A stretch of DNA of 64,000 nucleotides. Origin: Roseateles sp. SL47 (GTDB taxonomy: Bacteria > Pseudomonadota > Gammaproteobacteria > Burkholderiales > Burkholderiaceae_C). The DNA is taken from contig NZ_CP113068.1 of NCBI RefSeq assembly GCF_026625885.1, forward strand, positions 1,054,001 through 1,118,000, read 5' to 3'. Below are positions 36,127 through 44,673 of this stretch, piece after piece; position 1 is the stretch's first letter, and every line of letters begins with the position of its first letter. The notes under the pieces were generated by a model. The model was not told the origin of the DNA, did no database searches, and saw only the letters and a list, made by a program, of their open reading frames with translations. A program made the position numbers and the translations under genes.

Positions 36127-37512
36127 TCAGGAGCCCGCAGCGCGCAGCAGTCCTGCGCTCGCTGCCGGAATGAATCCGGGCTGGCGATAGCCGCCGAACT
36201 TCGCGCCGATGTCGTCCGCACTGCCGTGGAGCGTCAGATACAGCAGGTAGACCTGGTAATCCAACTGGCTGTTCGTGCTGACCTCCGCGTCCATGGTCGC
36301 CTGCGCCCGCGCGATGGCTTGACGTAGTTGCGCATGAAGGGTCGGTGCCACCCAACGCTGCGTGGTGGACACATCCGTCCCGTCGGTGCTGGGAGAGACC
36401 TCCGACAGCCACCGCCGAGCCTGCACCAGGGCCTGCGACAGGAAGCGCCGGGCATTGGGCCCGCTGGTCATGCCCACCGGCGCACCCGATGACATCGGGT
36501 CGGTGGTGGGCACCAGCCACAGGCTGACCTTCAGACCCTCGGTGTTGCCATTCAGGCCGAAGAACTTCTGCGCATTCACGAACTCGCCCGGGCGGTTGGA
36601 GATGAACAGGTTGTCCCGAGAGAAGCGCATCGCGTCCTGATAGGCCGTGCGATCGATGGTGTAGGACTGGTGGTCGCTGCCATCCACAAACACACCGTGC
36701 ACCTCACGGGCCCGCTGCATCACCCATCCTGACGGCCCCCACCAGAACAAGGCCACATCCCCTGGCTTGATTTGCGGATCGAAGTTGGTCGTGGCAATGC
36801 GCTCGCCCGACGTAGCCGTAAAGCGCTGACCGTCAAAAACACGCCCCTCTTCGGCCATGCGCCGGGCGGTGTCGACCTCACCGCGCAGAACGCACACCGC
36901 ACCGTCCGCGTGCCGGATGATGTCCTGCACCTGGACGCCCTCCTTGTAATCGGCCTCGATGGTGTCGGCAAACCGGTCGCCATCGGTGTCGTACAGGCGG
37001 ACCTCCAGGCCGGCCACGATGCCCGTGGCGACCTCCAAGGCGGCAGCGTCATAGCTGGCGGCCGTCTTCTGCGCTCGAAAGCCGGCCTTCCAATGCCCCG
37101 TTGCAGGGTCATGGCTCAGCCAGTTGATCTGGTTCACCTGGTAGCCGTCGGGGGTGCGCTGCCGGAAGTCGGCTTCAGAGGCCGGAATCGGCAGACCATT
37201 GATGCTGAATCTGCCGGCCGCGATCACCGCGGCAACGCCCGCCGATGCCGAGCCTTGCTTGAAGTAGCGGTCGTAGCGGCCATCCGTGATGCGTGCGGCT
37301 TCCTGGCCCATATTGAGCACCACCGCGCGCAGCAGCGTGCCACCTGCACTGTCTGGCATGCTGGAAGCAGCCAAGCTGGTCGAGGACAGCCCTGCAGCCA
37401 CGCACGCCATGGCAGCCCCTGCGAGCCATCTCCGGGTGCCCGACGCTGAGGCTGACGAGGTGTGGGTGTTCTGTTGATCCGGTGATTTCATCGCGCTGGA
37501 CATCGGTTTCAT
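36127..37512 (-). CDS. Exported protein of unknown function in the tannase-type operon
   Basis: The 461-residue product has an N-terminal export signal with a twin-arginine-like core (GTRRWLAGAAMACVAAGLSS, cleavage near SLA-ASS). The mature protein includes GGTLLRAVVLNMGQEAARIT, RLYDTDGDRFADTIEADYKE, a FWWGPSGWVMQRAREVHGVF block and FFGLNGNTEGLKVSLWLVPT. I do not recognise the family. It overlaps the upstream esterase gene by four bases (ATGA), so the two are translated together; a role in binding or processing the same extracellular phenolic or ester substrate is an inference from context only. Confidence 0.7.
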   Translation of the reverse strand: MKPMSSAMKSPDQQNTHTSSASASGTRRWLAGAAMACVAAGLSSTSLAASSMPDSAGGTLLRAVVLNMGQEAARITDGRYDRYFKQGSASAGVAAVIAAGRFSINGLPIPASEADFRQRTPDGYQVNQINWLSHDPATGHWKAGFRAQKTAASYDAAALEVATGIVAGLEVRLYDTDGDRFADTIEADYKEGVQVQDIIRHADGAVCVLRGEVDTARRMAEEGRVFDGQRFTATSGERIATTNFDPQIKPGDVALFWWGPSGWVMQRAREVHGVFVDGSDHQSYTIDRTAYQDAMRFSRDNLFISNRPGEFVNAQKFFGLNGNTEGLKVSLWLVPTTDPMSSGAPVGMTSGPNARRFLSQALVQARRWLSEVSPSTDGTDVSTTQRWVAPTLHAQLRQAIARAQATMDAEVSTNSQLDYQVYLLYLTLHGSADDIGAKFGGYRQPGFIPAASAGLLRAAGS

Positions 37513-39020
37513 GCGGACTGGCGAACGGCTGCTTCGGCCCAGTCAAACAAGGCTTCCAGGTCGTAATCGCCACTGTGGGGCCGCCCCCAGGGCAGGGCCA
37601 GGTCGACAGCGGCACCGCGTTGCCGGGCGGCGGCGGCCAGCAAGGTCGGCACCGCGAGCGAGGTGTCGCGGTCCACGCTGCCATGGCGGATACGCCAGTG
37701 CGATGAGACCTTGGCCCGCGCATCCAGCAGTTGCTGCATCGCGTCCATGGACTTCACCGTGCCGGCATCCGCCCGCGCGGCGCCGCTGACCGTGGAGTGG
37801 CGCAGCGAGTAGTCCGTGAAGTGGCGCTTGTCGATGCTCGCATCGCCAAAGAGCTGGTTCTCGCCCGTCTCCAGAGAGAAGCCGTCAAAGGCGGGTTGGG
37901 CCTTCATGCGGCCCACTGTCCGGGCGTAAGCACTGAAGTCCACCGACCGCACACGCCCGCCCTGAACCTGGAGCCAGGAGACGTCGGACAAGTCCCGGCC
38001 GCCATCCAGGACCTGCTGGGCGGAGGCCTGCAACAGCCCGGCAATGTGCTCGCGCAAGCGCCCCTGGCCATTGGTCTCCAGCGTGAGCGGGCTGCCATCC
38101 GGTGCCTTCAGGCCCAGAGCGTTGACATAAGCCACAAAAGCCTGGCGCATCTCGCCGGAGAGGGCCACCTGGGCATCGCTCAGCTGGCCAACCACCTCTT
38201 TGCGCTGGACCCTGAAATCCAGCATGGAGATGGCGATGTTGCGGAACTCTCGCAAGCCCTCGAACTGCCACTCGTAAGCCTCGTCCGCATGGGCGAGGTT
38301 GGTGATGGGGCAGAAGGCGGAAACGGCAAAGATGTCATCCCGGGTGGGCGCCGCGCCGAGCGCGCGCAGGTCCGCCTCGTAATCCGGGTGGTTGCCGCTG
38401 GCGCCCAGCAGGGCCGACAACGCGCCCCCGGCGCTGGTGCCATTAGAGACGATGCGATCGGTGTTGCCGGGCAGACGGTCGGCGTTGTGCCGCAGCCAGC
38501 GCACCGCCGCCTTCAGGTCCACGATGGCTGCCGGCGCCTTGCCGGTCCAGCGGCCATCGGCCGCCTGCAGGGTGCGACCTCGCGCGCCCGGCGCGGCCAC
38601 CACGAAGCCGCGCGTCAAGGCCACGGCACTGGCGCTCGGTGCTGGCGTCTGGCCCGGTGGCCCAGGCATGCGGTTGATCAAGCCGCCCGGCTTGGCGGGC
38701 ATGTAGCCACCCACGCCGTTGGGCAGGAAGATCGGCGCGGTGCGGGCCGTGAAGCCGCCCACACTGCCGCCCTGGAAGTAGGCCTCCGGAATGTAGAGAT
38801 TCAGCGCCTGATAGTCAGGCTCAACAGCCTTGGCCACCGTCGGCAGACCCTCGTAGGCACGCACCCGGATGGTGTGCTCACCCACCTTGACCTCCTGGGT
38901 GGTGTAGCGCGTCAAGTCTGGGCGCAGGGCATCTTGCGTCGTGCTCGCGGCATGGGCGGTAGGTGCCGCGCTGACGGCCACGCCGGCCAGCAGGCTGAGG
39001 TTGAAATCACGACGATTCAT
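37509..39020 (-). CDS. Tat-exported subtype B tannase-like esterase
   Basis: The 503-residue product starts with a Tat signal (MNRRDFNLSLLAGVAVSAAP). The alpha/beta-hydrolase nucleophile elbow GTSAGG lies in DRIVSNGTSAGGALSALLGA, preceded by AVRWLRHNADRLPGNT, and the segment DDIFAVSAFCPITNLAHADE follows; these match subtype B tannases and related gallate-ester hydrolases. A C-terminal SSHWRIRHGSVDRDTSLAV probably supplies the Asp/His end of the triad. It sits in a PadR-controlled operon, fitting a phenolic-ester substrate. The exact substrate is inferred. Confidence 0.82.
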   Translation of the reverse strand: MNRRDFNLSLLAGVAVSAAPTAHAASTTQDALRPDLTRYTTQEVKVGEHTIRVRAYEGLPTVAKAVEPDYQALNLYIPEAYFQGGSVGGFTARTAPIFLPNGVGGYMPAKPGGLINRMPGPPGQTPAPSASAVALTRGFVVAAPGARGRTLQAADGRWTGKAPAAIVDLKAAVRWLRHNADRLPGNTDRIVSNGTSAGGALSALLGASGNHPDYEADLRALGAAPTRDDIFAVSAFCPITNLAHADEAYEWQFEGLREFRNIAISMLDFRVQRKEVVGQLSDAQVALSGEMRQAFVAYVNALGLKAPDGSPLTLETNGQGRLREHIAGLLQASAQQVLDGGRDLSDVSWLQVQGGRVRSVDFSAYARTVGRMKAQPAFDGFSLETGENQLFGDASIDKRHFTDYSLRHSTVSGAARADAGTVKSMDAMQQLLDARAKVSSHWRIRHGSVDRDTSLAVPTLLAAAARQRGAAVDLALPWGRPHSGDYDLEALFDWAEAAVRQSA

Positions 39021-39202
39021 CAGGTGTTCTCCCGGGCGCTCGGGCCCAGCTTGAGTTGTTGCATGAAGGTTTTGAAATGCGGGGCGAAGTCGGCAAACAG
39101 CGGATGGCCGCAGTGTTGCAGCATGACTTCGCTCCGGCCGGGTGACGTACCGTCTGGCAGGGTCAGATGCTCCGCCGTGATGCGGTAGCGATGCTGCTTC
39201 AT
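39020..39202 (-). CDS. DUF3861-like small protein with an internal deletion
   Basis: The 60-residue product begins MKQHRYRITAEHLTLPDG and ends SEVMLQHCGHPLFADFAPHF plus FKTFMQQLK. These are the two ends of DUF3861 proteins (about 95-100 residues); the central segment of roughly 35-40 residues, normally including a NHDD-type stretch, is missing in frame. It overlaps padR by four bases upstream and the esterase start by one base downstream, so it is embedded in the operon even if its own function is lost. Confidence 0.6.
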   Translation of the reverse strand: MKQHRYRITAEHLTLPDGTSPGRSEVMLQHCGHPLFADFAPHFKTFMQQLKLGPSARENT

Positions 39203-39853
39203 GCTTTAGCCTCCAGTTGCTGAATGGTCGAGGCGGCATCGTCAATGAGGGCCGCGATGCGGCGGGTCAGCTCCGGGCTGACCTGGCCGTCGGCGAACCG
39301 TTGGTGCAAGACGGCTTTGAGGTTGCCCATGGCGCGCTCAATGTCCGGCGAGCGGCGCGCGACCATGCGTTCCCGGCCCTGCTGCAACCGCTCCTTTAGA
39401 CCCTGCAGTTCCTCGCCCTGCTGGGCCAGTTGAGCCAAGCCCGCCGACGTGATCGTGTACTGCTTGCGACCGCCCTCCCCGTCCTGAATGGTGGCCCAGC
39501 CCATGTCGACGAGGTAGGTCAGCGTGGGGTAGATCACGCCCGGGCTTGGGCTGTAGTCCCCCCCCACCAGCGCCTCGATGTGCTTGATCAATTCATAGCC
39601 ATAGCAGGGGCGCTCGGCCACCAGGCCCAGCGCCAGGAGCTTGATGGCCCCGTGCTCGAACATTCGCCCGCCACGGCCCGAGCCGTCGCCCGGCCCGCCG
39701 CCATGGCGGCCGACCCCCGCCGCCCGCGTGATGACCCCGCCCCCCCGGACGGCCACCGGGCAGACCATGCCGGGTCGGGACTTGCCCGTGGCCAGCATCC
39801 ATCGCGCCACGGTGGCGCCCGGGGAGACCAAGAGAAAAATGCTTGCTGAACAT
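39199..39853 (-). CDS. PadR family transcriptional repressor, possible one-base shift near the N-terminus
   Basis: The winged-helix domain is intact: FEHGAIKLLALGLVAERPCY, GYELIKHIEALVGGDYSPSP, GVIYPTLTYLVDMGWATIQD, followed by a coiled-coil dimer region ending QQLEAKA. The natural N-terminus (MFSKHFSLGLPGRHRGAMDA, Gly/His-rich as in related PadR proteins) lies in a different frame and would join if one G were dropped from a G-run near 39700. Without that, translation could start in the domain's own frame at 39831, 39768 or 39663. It heads the esterase operon and has a dyad operator 18 bp upstream. Confidence 0.75.
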
Positions 39854-39870
39854 CATGGCATTCAGGCTCG

Positions 39871-39897
39871 TTGAGATACATCTACGATATATCTCAA
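39871..39897. promoter_or_regulatory. PadR-type operator dyad
   Basis: TTGAGATA (39871-39878) and TATCTCAA (39890-39897) are perfect 8-bp arms with an 11-bp spacer rich in A/T. It lies directly upstream of the padR start. PadR proteins bind such ATAT-rich dyads and repress their own operon, so autoregulation is likely. Confidence 0.65.
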
Positions 39898-40233
39898 GTC
39901 TTGGTCTGTCCAAGCTTGAGACTCAAATTTGCCGAGCTTCACGCTCAGCAACGGAGATGTACGCGGTGTTCCCTGCAAGCTTGTTGATGGCCGTGGCGCT
40001 GGTCTTGCTGGCAGTTGTTGGGCGCTCGCAGCTCCGCCTGGGCTTGGCGCTCTACAGATGAGGCTGCCGCCTTAGGGTAGCAAGCTCATCGAGCTTCTCA
40101 TGACGCTCAAGGCCATGAAGACGAAGGCGGTGGAGGTGTTCGGGCCATTCGTCGCACCATTTGACCGGACGCCGTTTCGCATGGAGTGCGCGCCCAGGAC
40201 ACCCACCTCAGCTGCCATGGGCGTCTTGGGCCG
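39898..40233. other. Intergenic region without a recognised gene
   Basis: These 336 bp between the padR operator and the VOC gene contain only short open frames. One, 39957-40061 on the plus strand, would encode a 34-residue hydrophobic peptide but lacks a properly spaced ribosome site. No hairpin or repeat stands out. Confidence 0.35.
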
Positions 40234-40611
40234 CTATCTGGTGCCGTTTCTGTCGACCACACCGAATTGGTTCCCTTCCGGGTCCAGGTAATGGACCCAG
40301 CGGGTGCCCAGATAGTCCCCGATTTCGCCGCAGGGCTGAACGCCCTGCTGAAGAAGCGCCGCCATGGCGGGCTCCAGTCGGTCCACGGCGAAGGAAAAAC
40401 TGCTGGATTGCTGCGCGGGCGTCTTCTTTGTGGTGGAGGCAGAGCCGCCGGACCAGATCTCGAGGAGCGCTCCGCCGCCAATGCTGAAGATGTGACACCC
40501 CTCGTGCTTCTCGAGTGCCTGGAGACCGACCTGTCGCTCATAAAAGTTGGAGACGCGGGTGAGGTCTGCAACACGAAGCCCGACGTGGGCAATTCCATTT
40601 GGCTGAAGCAT
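40234..40611 (-). CDS. VOC superfamily (glyoxalase/dioxygenase-like) protein
   Basis: The 125-residue product has one vicinal-oxygen-chelate domain: NGIAHVGLRVADLTRVSNFY at the N-terminus, an HIFSIGGGALLEIW strand, SFSFAVDRLEPAMAALLQQG and WVHYLDPEGNQFGVVDRNG at the C-terminus. His in the first strand and Glu in LLEIW are candidate metal ligands. The ATG at 40611 (MLQPNGIAHVG) is chosen; upstream sequence in the same frame is not conserved-looking. The substrate is unknown. Confidence 0.78.
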   Translation of the reverse strand: MLQPNGIAHVGLRVADLTRVSNFYERQVGLQALEKHEGCHIFSIGGGALLEIWSGGSASTTKKTPAQQSSSFSFAVDRLEPAMAALLQQGVQPCGEIGDYLGTRWVHYLDPEGNQFGVVDRNGTR

Positions 40612-40816
40612 GGCGGGGATTGTTGTGCCATGACCGACTTGGGGCAAATCGGGCTGCAAACACAAGACCTCCGTGTGGACTTCAATCGCGCTGTTCACAT
40701 GGGGGACCCGGAGTCCCTCTTCAGCCCACCCCAGCGAGGGCTGCCTGCGCGGAGCCAGGAAGCAGACAGTTGTGGACCTCAGCCACTGTCCGGCGCCTCT
40801 TGCGCCTGTCCACGTC

Positions 40817-41173
40817 ATGCCGTCCCGCTTCTCTGCTCCCAGTCCGCGACGACCCGCCGTCCCGGCGCGTTCCCGTCACCCGGACCCCGCCCCCACGTCG
40901 GCCCCCACGCCAGCCCGCAGCACGGCCCCCGTACCGGGTTCGCCCCCGGCCGCTTCCATCCGCTCCGAAGCCCCGGCCCCATCGGACGGCGAATCCGGCA
41001 GCCATGGCTGGCTGGACTCCAGCTACCTGCTCCAGCGGGGCCTGGAGGTGCGTGAGATCACAGCACGCGAGTGGCTGACGCTGCTTCGCGCCAGTCCGCC
41101 ACCGGAGACACCGCCCGGCGGTGCATCTCCTGACGCGTGTAGGGATGCTCCCGGCCCGACAAAGCCAGGCTGA
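40817..41173 (+). CDS. Small hypothetical protein, low-complexity N-terminus
   Basis: This 118-residue frame has a Pro/Ala/Ser-rich first half and a less biased second half, SHGWLDSSYLLQRGLEVREI followed by REWLTLLRASP, that looks like a short conserved domain seen in small Burkholderiales hypotheticals. Its last ~116 bases overlap the 3' end of the opposing PAP2 gene, and no clear ribosome site was found. Coding status is uncertain. Confidence 0.35.
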   Translation: MPSRFSAPSPRRPAVPARSRHPDPAPTSAPTPARSTAPVPGSPPAASIRSEAPAPSDGESGSHGWLDSSYLLQRGLEVREITAREWLTLLRASPPPETPPGGASPDACRDAPGPTKPG

Positions 41174-41777
41174 GCGCCGTGACCCATTGGTGGGTGCGCG
41201 CCGGTGGCGTGAACCACGGGGCCGCAAACAGCAGGGCCACCATCAGGAGCGACAGGCGGGCGCTGCGACGCAACACACGCACCGAGGTTTCTCCGTCGGT
41301 GCCCGGCCGCGCCTCCCAGAGTGCAAACAAGGCCACCGCAGCCCCCAGGTCAAAGCCCAGCAAGGCCTCGGAGGCGGAATGGGCGCCCACCGGAAGCCGG
41401 GAATAGGCGATCAGCGCCGCCAGCCCCAGCGCCAGGCATAAGCCCAGCGCCCGCCAGCGTGCCGATCGCACGGCCTGCAGGCCCAACCAGGCCAGCAGCG
41501 GAAACACCGCCGAGGCACAGACGGCGTGCCCGGAAAAACCGGTGAAGTCCCAGGCCGCAATGCCCAGTTCCCACCCCATGAATGCGATCTTGGATAACAG
41601 CGTCAGGCCGAACACCAGCCCAAAGCCGATGACCCACCGCTTCACCACCACCCGCTGGCGCCGGCAGGCCCAGAGACCCGCCACGGCGACCGCCGCCAGC
41701 GGTAGCAGCAACTGGGCCTCACCCAGGCGCGTGAGCCCATGCCAGAACACAAGATTCGAAGAGCTCGCCAACACCAT
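41058..41777 (-). CDS. PAP2 family phosphatase
   Basis: The 239-residue membrane protein has five or six spans and the type 2 phosphatidic acid phosphatase motifs FSGHAVCASAVFPLLAW (motif 2, with the SGH core) and SRLPVGAHSASEALLGFDLG (motif 3, Arg and His). Motif 1 (KxxxxxxRP) is not clearly present, so activity is less certain. Lipid or polyprenyl phosphates are the usual substrates. Its 3' end extends into the region of the plus-strand hypothetical. Confidence 0.78.
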   Translation of the reverse strand: MVLASSSNLVFWHGLTRLGEAQLLLPLAAVAVAGLWACRRQRVVVKRWVIGFGLVFGLTLLSKIAFMGWELGIAAWDFTGFSGHAVCASAVFPLLAWLGLQAVRSARWRALGLCLALGLAALIAYSRLPVGAHSASEALLGFDLGAAVALFALWEARPGTDGETSVRVLRRSARLSLLMVALLFAAPWFTPPARTHQWVTALSLALSGREHPYTRQEMHRRAVSPVADWREAASATRVL

Positions 41778-41891
41778 GAAGCGGCAACACCTGAAAGCAG
41801 TCAGACAAGACCGGGGGCTGGCGCCTCCCGTCTACGGAAGGCGCAGCTTAGCGCGTGGCGGCAGGTGCCTCCCACCTGATTCCGCACGCTG

Positions 41892-41915
41892 CCAATCAGG
41901 CCAATCAGGCCAATT
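41892..41915. repeat. 9-bp tandem repeat over a stop codon
   Basis: CCAATCAGG occurs at 41892 and 41901 and continues as CCAATTG. The stop codon of the GGDEF/EAL gene (41905-41907) lies inside the second copy. Confidence 0.75.
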
Positions 41916-44184
41916 GCAGCCGTTTCACCGGCGGACGGCGCAGCGCTTCCGGCGGCAGGGTCGGCACAAAACTCTCCGAAGGCATCGGGCGGCCATACAG
42001 CCAGCCCTGGGCCCAGTCGCAACCCTCCCGGCGCAACCATTCGGCCTGCTCTTCAGTCTCCACGCCTTCGGCCAGCACGTCCATCTGCAGGCTGCGCGCC
42101 AGCACAATGACGGTGCGGGCAATCGCCGCCACGTTGGGGTCGCTGCCCAGCTCGTTCACGAAGCTGCGGTCGATCTTGAGGGTGCTCACCGGCATGCGCT
42201 TCAGGTACGCCAGCGAGGAATAGCCGGTGCCGAAGTCATCGATGGCCACCCGCACACCACGGCGGGACAAGCGGCTCAGCAGGCTGATGGCCTGTTCCGC
42301 ATCTTCCAGCAGCAGGCTTTCGGTCACCTCCAGCTCCAGCGCCTGAGGCGGGCAGCCGGTGTCGGAGAGGATGAAGTCCAGGGTGTCGATGAAATCCGGC
42401 TGGCGCAGCTGGCGGGCGGACACATTCACCGCCACCTGTTGCGGTTTGCCTTCCTGGCCCTGCCAACGCGCCACCTGCGCGCAGGCCTGCTCCAGGACCC
42501 AGCGGCCAATCGGCACGATCAAGCCGGTTTCTTCGGCCAGCGGGATGAAGTCGGCCGGAGAAATCGGCCCACGGGTCGGATGCCGCCAGCGCAGCAGCGC
42601 CTCCGCCCCGATCAGCGAGCCATCCGACAGCCTCACCTGCGGCTGGTACTCCAGGCGGAATTGCGCCGCTTCATTGGCCTGGCGCAGGGCATGGGTCAGT
42701 TCAAAGCGTTGCTGAACGGCCTGCGTCAATTCGGGCCGGTAGGACTGCACCGATCCACGTGCCTGCAACTTGGCCCGGCACATCGCCACTTCCGCATTGC
42801 GCAGCAGTTCGTCCACCTGGATGCCGTCCGCCGGGAACAGCGCCAGGCCGACGCTGGCACCCACGTTGAAGCGATGGTGGTCGATGAGGATGGGTTCATC
42901 CATCGCCTGGATCAGGCGGTCCCCCAGGCGCATGGCGGTTTCTTCATCCACCAGCCCGGACAGCACCACCACAAATTCGTCGGCCCCCACGCGGGCGACC
43001 GAGTCGGTCACACGCACCACGTTCACAAAGCGGGCCGCTGCGGTCAGCAACACCTGGTCGCCAGCGGCATGGCCGGCGATGTCGTTCACGTCCCGGAAGC
43101 CGTCCAGGTCGATGTAGAGCACCGCCACGCAAGTCTGATCGCGCTGCGCGGTGCCGATCTGGCGGGCAATGCGGTCTCGCAGCAGCGCCGCATTCGGCAG
43201 CCCGGTAAGGCTGTCATGCAGCGACTGGTGCAGCAGCTCCGCCTCGGTCATCTTGATCCGCGAGATATCGGTCAGCACACTGAGGTAGCTGAACTGCGAA
43301 GCCTGTCCAGGCCCGGCCGCATCCCCCGGCACCTTCACGAAGGTCGCCCACATCGGGATGCTGTCGCCATTGCTGTGCCGTTCGGTGACCTCGCCACTCC
43401 ACTTGCCGTGCTGCTGCACCTGGGCCCACAGCTCTCGCAGCTTGTCCGGGTCCTGCTCGCCCTCGCGCAGCATCAGTGGGCGCCGGCCCAGCAGTGCCTC
43501 ACGGGTCTGCCCGGTGATGGCGCACAGGGCGGGGTTCACGTCGCAGATGCGCAGCTCGGCATCCAGCATCATGATGCCCTCGCCGCAGTGTTCGTAGACG
43601 GTGGCGGCACGGCGGGCAGCCTCGGTGGCCAGCTGCAGCTCGGTCACATCGCGGGCGATGCCGATCTGGCCCAGCGTCTGCTCCTCGTCCCGTACCTCGG
43701 CGCTCAGCACATCCAGGCAGCGCGTATGCCCCTGTTCGTCGACACGCCAGTGGAGGATGCGCCCCGCATCACGATGGCTCTGCCACTGCGGCGGGCGGCG
43801 CAATTCTTCATCGCGCCGACCGAGCAATTCACCCTCGGTCATGCCGACCAGGCGCTCAAAGGCCGGGTTGCATCCTTCGTAGGCGCCGTCGGCATCCTTG
43901 AAATAGAGAGGGTCGGGGATGGCATTGAGCAGCGCGCCCAGCCGGGCCCTTTCGCGCCGCACCCGACGCAGTTCGTCGCGGCGGCGTTGAAGCCGCTGTC
44001 GCTGCTGGAAGAAGAGGCTGACCATCCAACCCAGGGCCACGCCTCCGACCACGCAGGTGGCACCCAGCCAGAATACGGCCCCCTCGGAGGCCAGCGCGGC
44101 CTGCACCGACGACAGGGGCGCGGCCATGGCCGGACTGGCCGCCCATGGCAGCAACATGCTCAAGACTGGTACCGGAATGGACAC
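41905..44184 (-). CDS. PAS-PAS-GGDEF-EAL cyclic-di-GMP signalling protein
   Basis: The 759-residue product has a short export/anchor region with one membrane span ([20 protein letters not shown]), two PAS domains ([20 protein letters not shown] and [20 protein letters not shown]), a GGDEF domain ([20 protein letters not shown]; active loop RVGADEFVV) and an EAL domain ([62 protein letters not shown]). The EAL catalytic set looks complete, while the cyclase loop is GADEF, so it may be mainly a phosphodiesterase with a regulatory GGDEF. The first codon is GTG at 44184; an ATG at 44157 is an alternative. Confidence 0.92.
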   Translation of the reverse strand: MSIPVPVLSMLLPWAASPAMAAPLSSVQAALASEGAVFWLGATCVVGGVALGWMVSLFFQQRQRLQRRRDELRRVRRERARLGALLNAIPDPLYFKDADGAYEGCNPAFERLVGMTEGELLGRRDEELRRPPQWQSHRDAGRILHWRVDEQGHTRCLDVLSAEVRDEEQTLGQIGIARDVTELQLATEAARRAATVYEHCGEGIMMLDAELRICDVNPALCAITGQTREALLGRRPLMLREGEQDPDKLRELWAQVQQHGKWSGEVTERHSNGDSIPMWATFVKVPGDAAGPGQASQFSYLSVLTDISRIKMTEAELLHQSLHDSLTGLPNAALLRDRIARQIGTAQRDQTCVAVLYIDLDGFRDVNDIAGHAAGDQVLLTAAARFVNVVRVTDSVARVGADEFVVVLSGLVDEETAMRLGDRLIQAMDEPILIDHHRFNVGASVGLALFPADGIQVDELLRNAEVAMCRAKLQARGSVQSYRPELTQAVQQRFELTHALRQANEAAQFRLEYQPQVRLSDGSLIGAEALLRWRHPTRGPISPADFIPLAEETGLIVPIGRWVLEQACAQVARWQGQEGKPQQVAVNVSARQLRQPDFIDTLDFILSDTGCPPQALELEVTESLLLEDAEQAISLLSRLSRRGVRVAIDDFGTGYSSLAYLKRMPVSTLKIDRSFVNELGSDPNVAAIARTVIVLARSLQMDVLAEGVETEEQAEWLRREGCDWAQGWLYGRPMPSESFVPTLPPEALRRPPVKRLQLA

Positions 44185-44673
44185 GGACCTGCTTCCCTAA
44201 CGCTTCAGGCGAATACCCATGGTTCACCCATGTTTTATGAGCGGGAGACGCAGCCACGGCGCCGTCGCCCGCTGGGCTCGCGGGTAGCGGCCCCTCCCTC
44301 TTCTCACACGATGCCGAAGTATGGTCGGCGCAACGCGTGCTCTGGAACGCGCCGACGAACGCCGATGCCAGTCCCCGGCACGATTACACGTTTTACGTTT
44401 TCTTATGTCCTGCAACAGATCGGTTCCGCTGCCAATTCTGCTAATTGGACTGCGTACGTCGTGGAATGTGCGATTAACGCCCGCCTACTGGAATGCAAAG
44501 CTGGCCCCTTTTCTGAGCAGAAACCCGACCTTTACCGGTTCCGACGCAGCTTCATGCATACACTCGCGGTCTGTGTCCAGATTGATCTCGAACTTCACAC
44601 ACCTGTCATGACGCAACAAGCCTTAGCAACATCCCCGTCGTCCAATGCTCCGAACCGGATTTGGAGTAGGACG
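44185..44673. other. Intergenic region upstream of the DUF4397 lipoprotein gene
   Basis: This 489-bp divergent region contains no recognisable gene. It is more AT-rich than its surroundings around 44390-44480 and carries a perfect inverted repeat, CCAATT (44432-44437) and AATTGG (44443-44448). Promoters for both flanking genes must lie here. An open frame crosses it and joins the downstream gene, but it is not protein-like. Confidence 0.4.
44432..44448. promoter_or_regulatory. Candidate operator dyad
   Basis: CCAATT and AATTGG are perfect 6-bp arms with a five-base centre (CTGCT), located about 225 bp upstream of the DUF4397 start. No regulator is adjacent. Confidence 0.3.

Noticed and set aside
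36127..36520. Possible transcription regulator divergent from the SRPBCC operon
   Set aside because: The minus-strand alternatives here are frames within the exported-protein gene and have no helix-turn-helix.
39957..40061. 34-codon hydrophobic frame divergent from padR
   Set aside because: The only purine-rich site touches the ATG, leaving no spacing; no other support.
41542..44673. Long plus-strand open frame opposite the GGDEF/EAL gene that joins the DUF4397 frame
   Set aside because: It is a shadow of the EAL gene; the DUF4397 lipoprotein has its own ribosome site and signal peptide at 44674.
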